Shown one piece after another: positions 33,824 through 46,070 of a stretch of 64,000 bases of DNA. The translations under genes and the position numbers were made by a program. Position 1 is the stretch's first letter. Every line of letters begins with the position of its first letter. Origin of the DNA: Owenia fusiformis (Eukaryota > Annelida > Polychaeta > Sabellida > Oweniidae); assembly GCA_903813345.2 (NCBI GenBank), contig CAIIXF020000005.1, forward strand, positions 16,931,375-16,995,374, written 5' to 3'. Under the pieces are notes generated by a model, which saw nothing but the letters and a program-made list of their open reading frames with translations, searched no databases and was not told where the DNA came from.

Positions 33824-34542
33824 AAACATTATTCACATGATGTCTGACAGTCGAAAAATCAATTTATTCTCTCATTCGGTCGTATTCTTAAGTTTTTCCC
33901 CCATGTATAATAAATTTGGCCAATGACTTATCTACACCTCCTACCTTTCATCAGTTGATCACAGGAAATTGAAAAGAAATCAGATTTTCTGATATCACGC
34001 AAATCATTTCTCCTCATATACTATTTCGTCTCGAATTCCAACATGGAAGAGATTCTAAGAAAATGACGTCATCGAAAATGGACTCGTCGAAACGTAGGGG
34101 ACAAGGTATGTATATATCAAACGCTGCCATCTTTCTTTGCAATGGCGAGTTACAGGCATCGTTCCTCACTTTATGTGGAAAAGAAGAAATTCTCGGACTT
34201 AGTTGTCCGTCTCCACCAGGCACTTGAGAAGGAGATGACTACAAAGCTGAATACTTCTAACCCCTGCCAAATGAACTCGTCCAGATTTTGAGATTTCTAG
34301 TTACTCTAACATCACTCAAACAGAAGTCTAGGAACATTTCTGAAGAAAATGACTTAGTTTCTTATTGTATTTGGATCCAATTTCGAGAATCTGCCTACTG
34401 ACTAGGCAAATATGCACACATTTGACTTCAAAAAAATAAGTCATGTAAATATGAGCAAGTAGACCAAATGATTCGATTCAGGCATTAGAACTTTTTCTAA
34501 AAATGGATTTTTCGACTGTCGGACATCATGTGAATAATGTTT
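33824..34542. mobile_element. MITE-like element with 40-bp terminal inverted repeats
   Basis: AAACATTATTCACATGATGT at 33824 is inverted at the right end (ACATCATGTGAATAATGTTT, 34523-34542), and the match continues inwards through GACAGTCGAAAAATC. Its left half, including a TGACGTCATCG block near 34064, recurs in the ETF1 intron element at 61181-61630. Confidence 0.75.
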
Positions 34543-34667
34543 GAGTACATTTTGATATAGCAAAATGGGACCAAGCGTTTCATGAATGCCATGTGTGAAA
34601 AGCATTGTTTGGAATTTTCGAAATTCATGTTGGAATATGGTACTCGCACCTCATGTTGATATTAGGT

Positions 34668-35062
34668 CAGAGTGCATGTTCGGAATTTTGCTGCATTCCT
34701 CAATTGAGTGACATGTTATTTTTCAAACAGGAATCACTCCTTCCCCACATTGTCTACATCTTTCAGTTTTGCACAAAGAGTGCTCTTATGTGCCTAGAAA
34801 AGACTGGTGAGAAGATTTGCTTTGTAAAATGTATAAAAAATGAGAAAATTCAGTGAAAAAAATCTCTGAAAATTTTCTGAACTTTTTCACCGAATTTTCT
34901 TGTTTTTATACATTTTATCAAAACATTCTTCTCTACATTCTTTTCTAGGTTCATTAGTGCACTCGTGCAAAAGTGAGAGATGTAGATATTGTGGGGAAGG
35001 AGTGATTCAAATTTGAAAAATAACATGTGACCCTATTGAGGGTTGCAGTAAAATTCGGGACA
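34668..35062. repeat. Long fold-back repeat, arms of about 190 bp
   Basis: The left arm (34668-34856) and right arm (34864-35062) are inverted copies. Examples: GAATCACTCCTTCCCCACA near 34732 against TGTGGGGAAGGAGTGATTC near 34990, and AAAATGTATAAAAA against TTTTTATACATTTT near the centre. The loop is short. A transcript would form a long hairpin. Confidence 0.8.
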
Positions 35063-35515
35063 TGCACCCTGACCTTAAATTGGGAGAAAATGGAACCAAC
35101 TTTTAAAAATAATAATTTTCATGTATCTAGTTGAAAACCCATGGTAACAATCATTATGGATTGTTTATGAAATTTATGTTTCTTATATGATAAATATCTT
35201 TTGTTACAAACATATTCAAGCAAGTGTGTAAGAAACTTTGCTGCACATTATACTTAACTATCTGAAATATACAAAAGTTAGGCCTTGAATATATGTTTCT
35301 ATTTTTCATATACACGTACTGTTGCAATATGTTCATATGGTTGCTTTAAATCTGACTGTAATTTTAAATCTGACTGTAGTTTAGTTTGGAATGGCCTCAA
35401 ACCAAGTGTTCCATAAAGTGAACATCTAATAAGGGAATAGGAAGCCCAGGTTTGACTTTTACCTCCCCAGTTCAAGAATTAAAGGAAATTAACTTTATAT
35501 TTTTAGGTTTCAAAG

Positions 35516-38500
35516 ATGGATGATGATTGGGACAATTACATCGCTTCAAAGAAGAAAATAAAAACTCCCCCTCCCCAAAAGAATACATTTCAAAGAGAAT
35601 TAGATGCAAAGATGAAAGACCGACGTGCACGTGGACTTACTACAGACCTAACAGAAGATGAGAGTGATGATGGACTGGGAAGTGATAATGGTAAATTTGA
35701 TCTTCATAAAGTATTGGTTTGACTGCTTCTGTCCAGGCAAATGATTTCACAAATTGATTTGTAGTTTTCAATTGAAGTACTTTTATTCTTGGTATGAAAT
35801 TAATTAGTTTTTGAGAATGCCAGTGGTAACTTTAGATTTTCTTTTCTAAAGTCTTGCCTTTTACCACTTTTCTTCAAGTTTCCAGTCAAAATAATGAATG
35901 CTACATATGAAATCTATGTTTACTAAGCTTAGCTAAGCTTACTATGGGCTGCTTAGTTCTTGAGTACTTTCTTAGAAGGTAACCAACACAATGTGAATAT
36001 GGTATTATACTCTAACACAATTTCTTCTTGTGTGCGTAATATTTACATTTTGTATTTTCCAGAGCTTTTATCTGGTTTCAACATGACTCAAAAATCGGCA
36101 GCTAAACCATGGACACCACCAAACTTACGCAAGAAAAATGAAATGAACGATTCACGCAAATCACCATCCATGGTTGAACATGGTAACAAAAATAGAAAGT
36201 CTCCCCTTGATCCGAAGATGAACGGTGATAAAGGTAGTAAAGTTCCTACAAAAGAGGAACTTTTATTTGGAACATCTACTAGGAAATCACTTGGAGATGA
36301 CGACGATGACTACCTAAGTTCTTATAGGAAGAAACAGCAAACACCCAGTCCGAGAAACAAGTATGTACATAAAGTGTTTTACAGTACAATGTACTTGTTT
36401 TGGTAAAATTATAGTGTAATAAAATGTCTCTTGACTGCAACAGTAATTTGATATTTCCTTATCCCATATTTCAATAATTTAGATAGATTACGAAATAAAA
36501 ATCAATTACAGATAGAGTATTAATATTTAAATCAATTATGAAACTAAAATGAAAAAACAAAACTTCCCACTTTGAATATCAAAATGGTCCTCATGTAATC
36601 TAGCAATTTCCATTGTTTGATCAATGCAATTTTATTTGCGCTACAGGCAGCTTGACCCACTTGGGGGTGAAAGCCAGCAAAGGAAACCATGGACTCCTCC
36701 CACCATGAGGAAGAACCAAGCACAAGAAGATGACAAGGAGAATGAACCAAAAACAAGTAAGTACAAGTAACCATATTAGTACTAATGAAGTAATTAATGA
36801 AAGACATTATAAAAATGGGCAATTTAAGGCACAACCAATTTGTTGATTGATAGGCCTGTTCTTTACATTAGCCAGTTGAGGTACACATAGGCCTGCAAAT
36901 CTCCCAAATTGTATGCTATTAAGGGGTAGATTAATGCACAATAGTTTGATGCCCTTAATACACCATTTGAATGTGTTAACTTCGGTAATCATGAAAAAAT
37001 GTTCACAATAAATCCCCTCTGTTTTTTTCAAATCAGCTCATTCCCATGAAGGACAGTCATTCAGATTTATTATTGAGTACCATGTACAGCTGTGTTATTT
37101 TATGGGAATGATCTTTCTTTTACAGGATTTGGCAGAAAATCTCCTCATCCGTTAGATGAAGAAAGGCCAAAACCATCACCACGACAACGTAAATCTTCAA
37201 CAGAGGAAGTCGAGAAGCCATCAAGGTAATAAAGGCATATTTTAATGACTGGTTAAAGGCCCAATGTAAATTTTAGATAATTTCAGATTGACCCAATGTA
37301 TGTGATTTGTGAAAAAAATTTTTTTGAAAAATGTTGAAAGCAACTTTTATGTCACAAGAAATCATATTTGAATTTTAAAAATTGTAAGAGACTTTGTTCT
37401 TTCTCACCTTCTATAAGTTTTTAGGTAGAAAATACACCTAACAATTTATCTGAACACCATACATATTTCAGATTTAAAAGCAGAGATAAATCTCCACTGT
37501 CTGGTCGGCCTAAACCAAAGGCACGAGGTACTCCAACAAAAGGTCGTCTTGGTCGAAATGAAGATGATTCAGAAGAAGAACTAGAAAAACTTACCAAGCC
37601 TCGTCCTAAAGCTAGGGGAACACCAACAACTGATATATTTGGCACAAGCCGTAAGAAGAGTTATTTTGATGATGAGGATGAGGATGTTGATAATGAAGAT
37701 GATAAGAAGAAAAGTAAGAATAGAGGAAGTCCAACTGGGAGGAAAACACCTACTGGGAAAGCAAGGCCAGTGACACCAAAATCAAAAACAGACAATGAGA
37801 AATCAAAAAAAGATGGAAAAAAGACACCAGAACCCAAAAAATCTTCATTATTTGATTTTCTCGATGATGATAAACCTAAACCAAAACAACGAAAGAAGAA
37901 GTCCATATTTGATGAAGATTCACAAGATGAAGATGATCGTAGAGGAAGAAGTCCATTTGGAGAAAAATCTAGAAAAAGTCCATTTGATGAACGATCAAGA
38001 AAAAGCCCATTTGATGAACGATCAAGAAAAAGTCCATTTGAAGAGAGATTAAGATCAAAAGATATTGACTTTGATGAAAGAAGGGGAAAGGGTAGAAAAT
38101 CTCCATTAGATGAAAGGAAATCTCGTTTTAGACAAGATGATTCAGAGGAAGAGGAAACTGAACTGAGACAACAAAAACATCGATTCGGAGGACCGCCAAA
38201 ACTCAGAACTCAATCTCGAAATCAAGAAGATGAAGATGAAAATGAAGATGACTATAGACCTAAACCACATGCCAGAGGGCCACCTAAGCTTAGAAAAAAT
38301 AGATACTCTGATGATGATGATGAGATGTTTGACAATCATAAAGAGAAAGGTCGACACAGGCCACGTTCTCGAGGGGACGAAAGAGACGATCGGGAAAGTT
38401 CAGTCTGCAGAGATGTAACCAGGGACCCTGATAAGAAAGACAGAAGAGACTCTGAGGAAGAGACTAACAGGGAACCAGGACAACAAAGGTAAAACTGGGG

Positions 38501-41500
38501 GTAAAACATGTAGACATTGAAATTTCTCTCTAGCTATTGCACGTTTACTTTTAAAAATATGTTTTCCTCAAATGAAGACTGCACTTAGGGTATTTTAGAA
38601 ATGGACGCTTTTTTACACAGATGCTTTTTATAGACCAATCCCTCCGATTTTCTTACCAGTGATACATCATTCAATTATCTATCAACTCTGAAGATTTGAA
38701 GACAATATATATATTACATGTTGATATATCTTTATTTCCGTGAAGGAGGTACAGGTACCCCGGGACCGACATTTACGTCACACATTCTGAAGCTATTTTA
38801 GATTGTTTAACATGCAATGCAGTTGAATGCAGGCTGAACAAAACAAACCATTATGGTCATGAATTACCCCATTTTGTTATGCCATAGTAATAATATAATA
38901 ATTTTGAATATTTTATCATCACTATGTGGTATTCATGCCACATTCATTCCACAGGGCCCTCTAAATAGTTTCCACCAAGTGCTACATGTACACAATTCCT
39001 CATCCTCTTAACTCAAGATTGTGAGACAAGGCTGAATCCATTCTCTGACATGGTAGCAAGATGCAGTTGCACGGGTTGTAAGGTTGTTTTATTTCATCAA
39101 TATCAATAAACCTGCATCCTTTCTCTATAGAAATAAGTAGTATAGAAATAAACAAGTCACATATGAGCAGATCTGGACAATATGGTGCATTGGCCAAGGG
39201 CTCAATTTTGAGGTCCAGGGATATTGTTTTCTGAACATTTTGAGATCTGTGGGCAGGTGCATTGTCCATATGGAGTAGGGTGTTCCCTTCTCTCACCACC
39301 CCTTTCTTCCACTGAATGCTTTCTCAAATTGACCTGCAAACCCCTTCCATACAACACTCTGACATTACAATACTTTCTGTTTATGTGTTACCAGTCAGCA
39401 AAAAATTTTAAACAACACAACACTTGTTGCATATAAAATGTTCAAATCTAACTGAAATTTACCAAACTGGCTAAAATCTGAATATGTGACGTAAATGTCG
39501 GTCCCGGGGTACCTGTACCTCCTTCAAGGAAATAAGGATATATCAATATGTATTATATATCTTGTCTTCAAATCTTCAGAATTGATAGATAATTGAATGA
39601 TGTATTACTGGTAGGAAAATCAAAGGGATTGGTTTATAAAAAGTATCTGTGTAAAAAAGCGTCCATTACTTATTGATCACCCCTCGTATCTAAGCACAAG
39701 TGCAAAAGGAAAAGGACCAATGGAACCTTAAGCAAGAAAAAGCTCTTTAAGTGTATACCAGTCATAAGAAAATCAATGCCCATATATCACAAACCATGAT
39801 CTTACGTGAAAAGAAACAATGTCTAATACTCCCTTTCCCCACCATTCAAGAACCAATATCGCAAAAATATTAGAAAATAGACTTGGAATAGGAATGATGT
39901 GAGGCAAAGATATTCTATAATTGAAACAATTTTTGTAAAGATTGTTCAATAGCCCTGACCTTCCTTTAATCTTAGCTTATGTTTTATATTGAATGAAATT
40001 ACTAAAAACTATATAGTGAAGCCACCTTGCTGTGACATTTATTACAGAAAGCCAACTAAGCAGCGTAAGGAGAAGCAAATGTATGATGACATCATAGATA
40101 AGATAGCTGATGCACAGGCTGATGAAAAGACAATGCAGTTTATAGACCCGGATGAAGAACAAAAACAGAAAAGGTGGGCAGCAGGTTTCTTTTACTATAT
40201 GCCACATGAGTTTCTTTTACTATATGCCACACGAGTTTCTTTCACTATATGCCACATGAGTTTCTTTTACTATATGCCACATGAGTCTTTTCACTATATG
40301 CCATATGAGTTTCTTTTACTATATGCCACATGAGTTTCTTTTACTATATGCCACATGAGTTTCTTTCACCATATGTCACATGAGTTTCTTTTACTATAGG
40401 TCACATGAGTTTCTTTCACTATATGCCACATGAGTTTCTTTCACTATATGCCACATGAGTTTCTTTCACTATATGCCACTTGAGTTTCTTCTACTATATG
40501 CCACGTGACTTTCTTTTACTATATACCACACAAGTTTTTTCACTATATGCCACATGAGTTTCTTTTACTATATGCCACATGAGTTTCTTTCACTATATGC
40601 CACATGCGTTTCTTTTACTATATGCCACACGAGTTTCTTTCACTATATGCCACATTAGTTTCTTTCACTATATGCCACATGAGTTTCTTTACTATATGCC
40701 ACATGAGTTTCTTTCACTATATGCCACTTGAGTTTCTATTACGATATGCCACGTGACTTTCTTTTACTATATACCACACAGGGCTCTTTTACTATATGCC
40801 ACATGAGTTTCTTTCAATATATGCCACATGAGTTTCTTTATGCCACATGCGTTTCTTTTACTATATGCCACATGAGTTTCTTTCACTATATGTCACATGA
40901 GTTTCTTTCACTATATGCCACATGAGTTTCTTTTACTCTATGCCACATGAGTTTCTTTTACTATATGCCACATGAGTTTCTTTTACTATATGCCTCATGA
41001 GTTTCTTTTACTATATCCCATATGATCTTCTTTCATATGATTAATTTTCAAATAAATGTTTTTCTAAAAATCGATTCTGTCCCTTGAAAACCATTAAAAA
41101 GTCACCTAACTAAATTTTAATGAATTAAAAATAGGTCACAAAAGTTTTAGTATAAAATGTGGTGAGGCTATTCATAAAATCCACAAAAATATCCATCAAC
41201 ATCCAACCCCTACTTGTATGAAATCCTATCACATATCTGTAAACTGTATTAACAAAGACAATACATGGAAATATAGTCAGGAAATGTTCCTGAATATTTG
41301 ACAAATGCCAGTTAAGATACTAGAGTGCAGGCAGGCTTTCTTTCTTAAAATATTTGGTGTGCTGGTAGTTTTAAGTTAACTCCTTACCTTTAAATCAATT
41401 AATGAGGTTTTCTTGCAATGCTTCATTCCAGCAATAAATCAAAAACAGGTGCAACAAAAGTTAAACCAACAGCACGATATGGAACTCCTAATAAAGAAGA

Positions 41501-44395
41501 CAATTCACCAAAGTTCACTGACACAACATCAATTAGGCAAACGATTTATGATGAGTGGAAGAAGGAGAGACTGGAAAAGGCGAAAAAAGATAAGATTGAG
41601 AAACTGAAGAAAGAGAAGGAGGAAGAGGAAAAGAAGAGAAAGGTATGGAAACCTGCAGTCATTTCAACTTGATTTCATAATTTGCATATAATGTTTCAAA
41701 ATGGTTAGCATGCAGTAAAACCTGTCTAATCTGAACACCTCTGGGACCAACCAAAAGTGTTTGGATCAGCAGGTGTTCACATTTCAAGGTTTCTTAAATG
41801 TGAGCAGCTGAATGTGAGTCAGTGAGAGATAACAAATGAGGGACTGAGCAAAGAAGATCACTTTGAGAGGTTTCGGATTTGGGGTGTTTGGATGTACAGA
41901 TTTTACTGAACTTTATACAGTTATTTACCCAATGAGAGGTCGACTTAAATAAAACCCCACAGAGGGATTTTACAAATTTTACAGAGAACTGCACGAATGG
42001 ATCTATTATTGACAACTCATGACAACTAATGACAACTAATTTGAGTTCTCGTATTTTGTATTTATTAAATTCTGTCAGCCTTTCCCTCAGAATTATTATC
42101 ATGATGTCATGATGTGATGTCATCTTCAAGAGCTATGCATTGCTAGGTTGGACATCTGCCTTATTCTATGAGAGTATCTGATTTACTCTTAAGGCATATG
42201 TCTAGCTCTAACAGGGCTTCTTTCTTACTCTAAGAAGGTATCTGCCTTTGAGAGGGCATCTGTTTTCCTCTGAGGGTATATGTCACATTGTAAGGCCGCC
42301 TTATATTACTTTTAAATGTATGTACATAAAATATATACAGGGTGGGCCAAAAAAACGCCACTTTTTTCAAAATGCTATAACTTTTTTAGTTTTTGATACA
42401 AAATCATAATTTGCACACCGAATGAAACTTGAGGTTGTTATCTAGCCATGGATCATAAATTATACCTTTTTACTTGAATAAAATATGTCACCAGCTTCTC
42501 ACTTAACATGTGGTGTGCCATGAGAAATAAGCATAATTTGCAAAATGTTCCTGAACTGATACGGCCTGATGATTGCCAAGCTAATAGCCCTGATGCAAAC
42601 CCCAGTGAGTATAGGGTATGGGGAGGTCTCCAGGAGATGATATGAAGGCACCCAATCTAAAAAATTGCTCAACTAAAGCTGGCAATAAGACAGGTTTAAA
42701 AAAACGTAGCTAACATTTCATTGATACCTCTATATCAGCAAGGTGACTAAAACTAAAATATATCATCAATTAGGGTGGCAGACCAATTGAACTCCACTTT
42801 TAGATCAAATACAATCCAATTTGAAGGACTTGTTACATTATATTATTACTAAGAACCTCTGGCACTATATATCTGCAAAATTTGGGAAAAATTGTTCATT
42901 GTTTCTTGTGTATCAGGATGCTGAGGATAAGCTACTTGAATCCAAGGCTTCCTACAATGCCTGGCATGAGAGCAAGAAAGGCTGTCTTAGTGATAAGAGG
43001 AAACAAATGTTGAAAGCTGAGCAAAAGAAAAAGAAAGAAGCTGAAGATTTGGTAGAGAAAAAGAAAGAAGCTGATTTGGTAAGACAACATTAAAGTAAAC
43101 CAAATCATGTTCAGTTAAAATATGTGCGAAATTCATTTCATTTTACTTAACCTCTCCTTCCTAAGAATGAATAACTGGAATTGAAATTATGTTATTTTAC
43201 CCTTGTTGTTTGAAGATAGAACAATGCCATTTCTCTATTGTTAAGCAGATATAACTTTACTCTCCATTCTTGTGCATTTGTATTATAACTTAATTCTTCT
43301 ATCCCTTATTGTGCAGTCATTTCATAACTTTATTCTTCATTCGTGTGCAGTCATTCCATTACTTTATTCTCCATTATTGAATAGTCATATCATAACTTTA
43401 TTCTCCATTATTGCACAGTCATACCGTAGCTGGAAGGAAAACAAGGATGCTGTTATCAAGGAAAGAGAGAAAAAGAAGAGACGTGAAGAACTGAAGAAGG
43501 TACAAGCTGAAGAGGAAAAAAAGACAGAGCAGAAGAAAGATGCTGAGTCCTCATTCGTTGGATGGTGTGTATACTTTAAAAAGTTTCTAATAAATTATAT
43601 GTAAGATTATTTTGCATTGATATTTTGACCGAAATTACCCTTAAAGGTAATGATTAACTTGTTTTGAAATATCAGTATTTGAGTTCAAGCAGTTGATTTA
43701 ACCTTACACTTTACAGGAAGAAGAAAAAAGACACTGTGATCCTGAGGAATACAGTAGATCTAGAGAAAACGCAGAAGTTAGAGGAGAGAGAGAAAAAGAG
43801 AGAAGAAAGGAGAAAAGAAAGAGAAGCAAGTGAACAGTATGAACAATGGTTGGAGAAAAAGGTATTTCTACATAATTTCGTAAAATTATTTACAAAATTT
43901 TGCTTTCAACTTTGCTGTCTGTGAGGGCTATAGAAATAATAAAAGGAGGAAAGAATTAGTTCTTCATAGTTGCAACAATTGTTTCCCGCAAATTTTCAAC
44001 CATTGTTTATTGGAATACTCCACATCAATGTGATGTATAACAGTACACTGTGCCCTTATCATTGATGTTATAGATTTGAATTTTAGAGAGAGGGTATATG
44101 AGAAATAATTTTTTCCTTTTGACACTGTATTTTGCTACATGTGCTAATTCATTGTTGCCATTGTTCAATGGTCATGTATTCTTTTATTTGAGCTTTTGTG
44201 GCTAACTCTATCCACTAAAATACAGAGTACTGTGAAAACCCCACATTCACTTAAACTTGTGACTGTTCATTTCACTTTCAGGAAAGGGACCAGTTAGAGA
44301 ACAGGAGAAAACAAAGACAAAGAGAGCGTGAGGGTTATGTTACCCCAGTTGCAGCCTGGAGCCCAGCTAGCAGAACTGTGCCTTTTGGCAAATAA
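35516..44395 (+). CDS. MAP9: MAP9 (ASAP)-like microtubule-associated protein, 867 aa, 11 coding exons
   Basis: Exons: 35516-35690, 36063-36360, 36647-36756, 37126-37225, 37472-38488, 40048-40173, 41432-41642, 42917-43078, 43419-43564, 43717-43861, 44282-44395. All have GT..AG borders and intact frame. The N-terminal TFQRELDAKMKDRRARG (24-40) matches the conserved MAP9 start. KPWTPP occurs twice (exons 2 and 3). Exon 5 is long, charged and disordered, with a repeated RSRKSPFDE motif. Exons 7-11 code for Lys/Glu-rich coiled coil with WKKER, AWHESK, SWKENK and EQWLEKK repeats, ending in AAWSPASRTVPFGK like the vertebrate PPWSPPSRTVF end. MAP9 binds spindle, astral and ciliary microtubules. It is longer than the human protein (647 aa), mostly because of exon 5. 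A 5' UTR acceptor ends at 35506. Introns carry several mobile elements. Confidence 0.9.
38601..39666 (-). mobile_element. Decayed mariner-like transposon with 186-bp terminal inverted repeats, in MAP9 intron 5
   Basis: Arms at 38601-38787 and 39481-39666 are inverted copies: ATGGACGCTTTTTTACACAG on the left and its reverse complement ending GCGTCCAT on the right, both reaching a GGTACCCCGGGACCGACATT block. Between them, on the minus strand (39000-39299), is a transposase fragment with LLHMDNAPAHRS, PYCPDL and CDLF, the second catalytic Asp region of mariner/Tc1 (IS630-type) transposases. Only about 100 residues remain, so it is a dead element. Confidence 0.85.
40186..41035. repeat. 25-bp minisatellite in MAP9 intron 6, about 34 copies
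   Basis: The unit is TATGCCACATGAGTTTCTTT followed by TACTA, with TTTCACTA variants. It starts about 12 bp after the 5' splice site of MAP9 exon 6 (exon end 40173). Confidence 0.92.
41713..41908. mobile_element. MITE, family C, in MAP9 intron 7
   Basis: Starts CAGTAAAACCTGTCTAATCT and ends in the reverse complement of CAGTAAAATCTGTACATC. Internal GAACACC and GGGACCA words match 5917-6371. Confidence 0.7.
42338..42660 (+). mobile_element. Mariner remnant in MAP9 intron 7
   Basis: It starts after a TA with CAGGGTGGGCCAAAAAAACG, typical of mariner ends. At about 42575-42645 it encodes NSPDANPSEYRVWGGLQEMI before a stop, matching the PDLNP..Y.VWG..QE block of mariner transposases. The 3' inverted end was not found, so the copy is truncated. 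Confidence 0.7.
43250..43422 (+). repeat. 34-bp tandem repeat that duplicates a 3' splice site of MAP9
   Basis: Five units, the first diverged, of ATAACTTTATTCTCCATTAT followed by TGCACAGTCATACC. The AG dinucleotides end at 43316, 43350, 43384 and 43418, exactly 34 bp apart. The last one is the acceptor that fits the next exon (SYRSWKENK). Each unit carries its own pyrimidine-rich tract. Confidence 0.85.
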
Positions 44396-44544
44396 CACAT
44401 ACAAGAGGATATGTAAGACACTCTCTTGATTTAACGTATTAAGTGTTACATTGAGATTTTAGCCAACCTAAGTCCTAAGAATTAATGTAAGGCACTCTCT
44501 TCCCTTTATGTATAGTAATGTGTATTGCATATGAAGAGGAAATA

Positions 44545-44749
44545 CTGTATAAGTGGTATTTAATCCGAGTGATTAATTTTCCGGATGGTCAAATTTTATC
44601 ATTTTCCTAATTTTAATTTTCCTAATGACAAGAAACCTCCCATTGGATAACATTATAAAGACAATATTTCCGACATTTAATTTTCCGAACCTGGCAAAAA
44701 TTAGGAAATAGGAAAATTAAATGATTAGGCAAAATTACCACTTATACAG
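44545..44749. mobile_element. MITE with CTGTATAAGTGGTA ends, 205 bp
   Basis: Terminal CTGTATAAGTGGTA and its near-perfect reverse complement TACCACTTATACAG, with TA on both sides and inner palindromic TTTAATTTTCC words. It lies in the likely MAP9 3' UTR. Confidence 0.75.
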
Positions 44750-45857
44750 TACTCCTGAATTTGTAGATAAACCTATCTATATCACTGTGTTAAGATGAAT
44801 CTCTAGATTGATTATTGGGTATTCCCCCTGATTTTGTATAACATTGAGACTTTAGCCAACATAAATCTAACTGAGCCAGAATATAGGATTAATTTATGAT
44901 TTACAGTGTATATTCGCTGCACCCCTCTTGAATAATACATGCATGGTTTACTCAAAAACATTCTTGGTCATAATTGACATTTTGATGTTCCAGGAGAGAG
45001 AGTGAGAGGTCTTAGTGCAGAAAAAAGACAGGACGGATATCTAGAGAAAGCTTTATGATCCATGTGTCTTACTCTGATGACTAGTCATACCAGACTAATG
45101 TGCATAGATTTTACGTACAGATAAAGTTAAGTGACATCTTAATTGCTACAAACACTAAAACAATGACTGGAAATGACACTGTCCATTATTATTGGCTAAT
45201 TGGATGCACTGACAATGTAACAGAAAAAATCGGGGTTCGAATGTCTAAGCTGCTGTACTGCCAATGGCAACCACTTATTGCTATGGAATTCGAAAAGCTG
45301 GTTGCCTATTAGGAAATAGTCAATTGCCAATTGTGGCAAACATGTTTTCTATCTTAGTCATGAACCTCGGGCAGAATGATGACAATGATCATAAACTGAT
45401 GGATATATCAAATGTATTGATGATGGAACAATAGGCTGTTCCCATCAGATTGGTACCAATAACCAAATCTGAATTTAGGGATTCTTGTTTATCCCTGTAT
45501 TTCAAGAGTTATATTTTCCAGAAAATAGCATGCATTTTATATATACATGTAACTCCGTCCATATTGTTTACAGCTTTTTTATGACATCTTATTGGATATT
45601 GTTGTACACATTATTTGTACTTATATTATCTTTTATTTTAACAATCCTAGGATTTATTGAGATTAATGTTGCATGTAATTTTATTTGAACAGTATTGCTT
45701 CAAGAATTGTAAAGCACAAGTATTGGCAGGTCTAAGATAAAGCTTGAACTTGGATCATTGATGCATTACAATTGCATTTTTAAATGTAGCCCTAAGAAAG
45801 AGACGAGCCTAACATTTACATAGGCCAATTAACCAGATGACCAGGTTTTACTGGGGA

Positions 45858-45956
45858 TTAGCCTTGCCACAAGTCGGTCTCTTTTACTTATCTTGATTTC
45901 TATTGTAAAAATTCAAGATCAGATAAGTAAAGAATATCGACTTGGGGGAAGGTAAC
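45858..45956. mobile_element. Short MITE, family K (GCCTTGCC..AAGTCGGT ends)
   Basis: TTAGCCTTGCC-ACAAGTCGGTCTCTTTTACTTAT is mirrored by ATAAGTAAAGAATATCGACTTGGGGGAAGGTAA. A longer relative is at 53104-53323. Confidence 0.65.
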
Positions 45957-46070
45957 TGGGGATGTGCATTAGCTTTTAATTATATACATCTTGGTAAAGG
46001 GATATCAACTAGCTATAAACATTCCAGGAAATATTTTAGACATAATAAAGTTTATTTCTATATCTTTGAT

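Larger units (their letters stand above)
44396..46070 (+). other. MAP9 3' UTR and flank
   Basis: No coding exon is required after the stop at 44393-44395. An AATAAA lies at 46044-46049. The stretch includes MITEs at 44545-44749 and 45858-45956. Earlier polyadenylation is possible. Confidence 0.35.

Noticed and set aside
40186-41035. CRISPR-like regularly repeated array
   Set aside because: The 25-bp units are contiguous with no unique spacers, and the context is a eukaryotic intron. It is a minisatellite.
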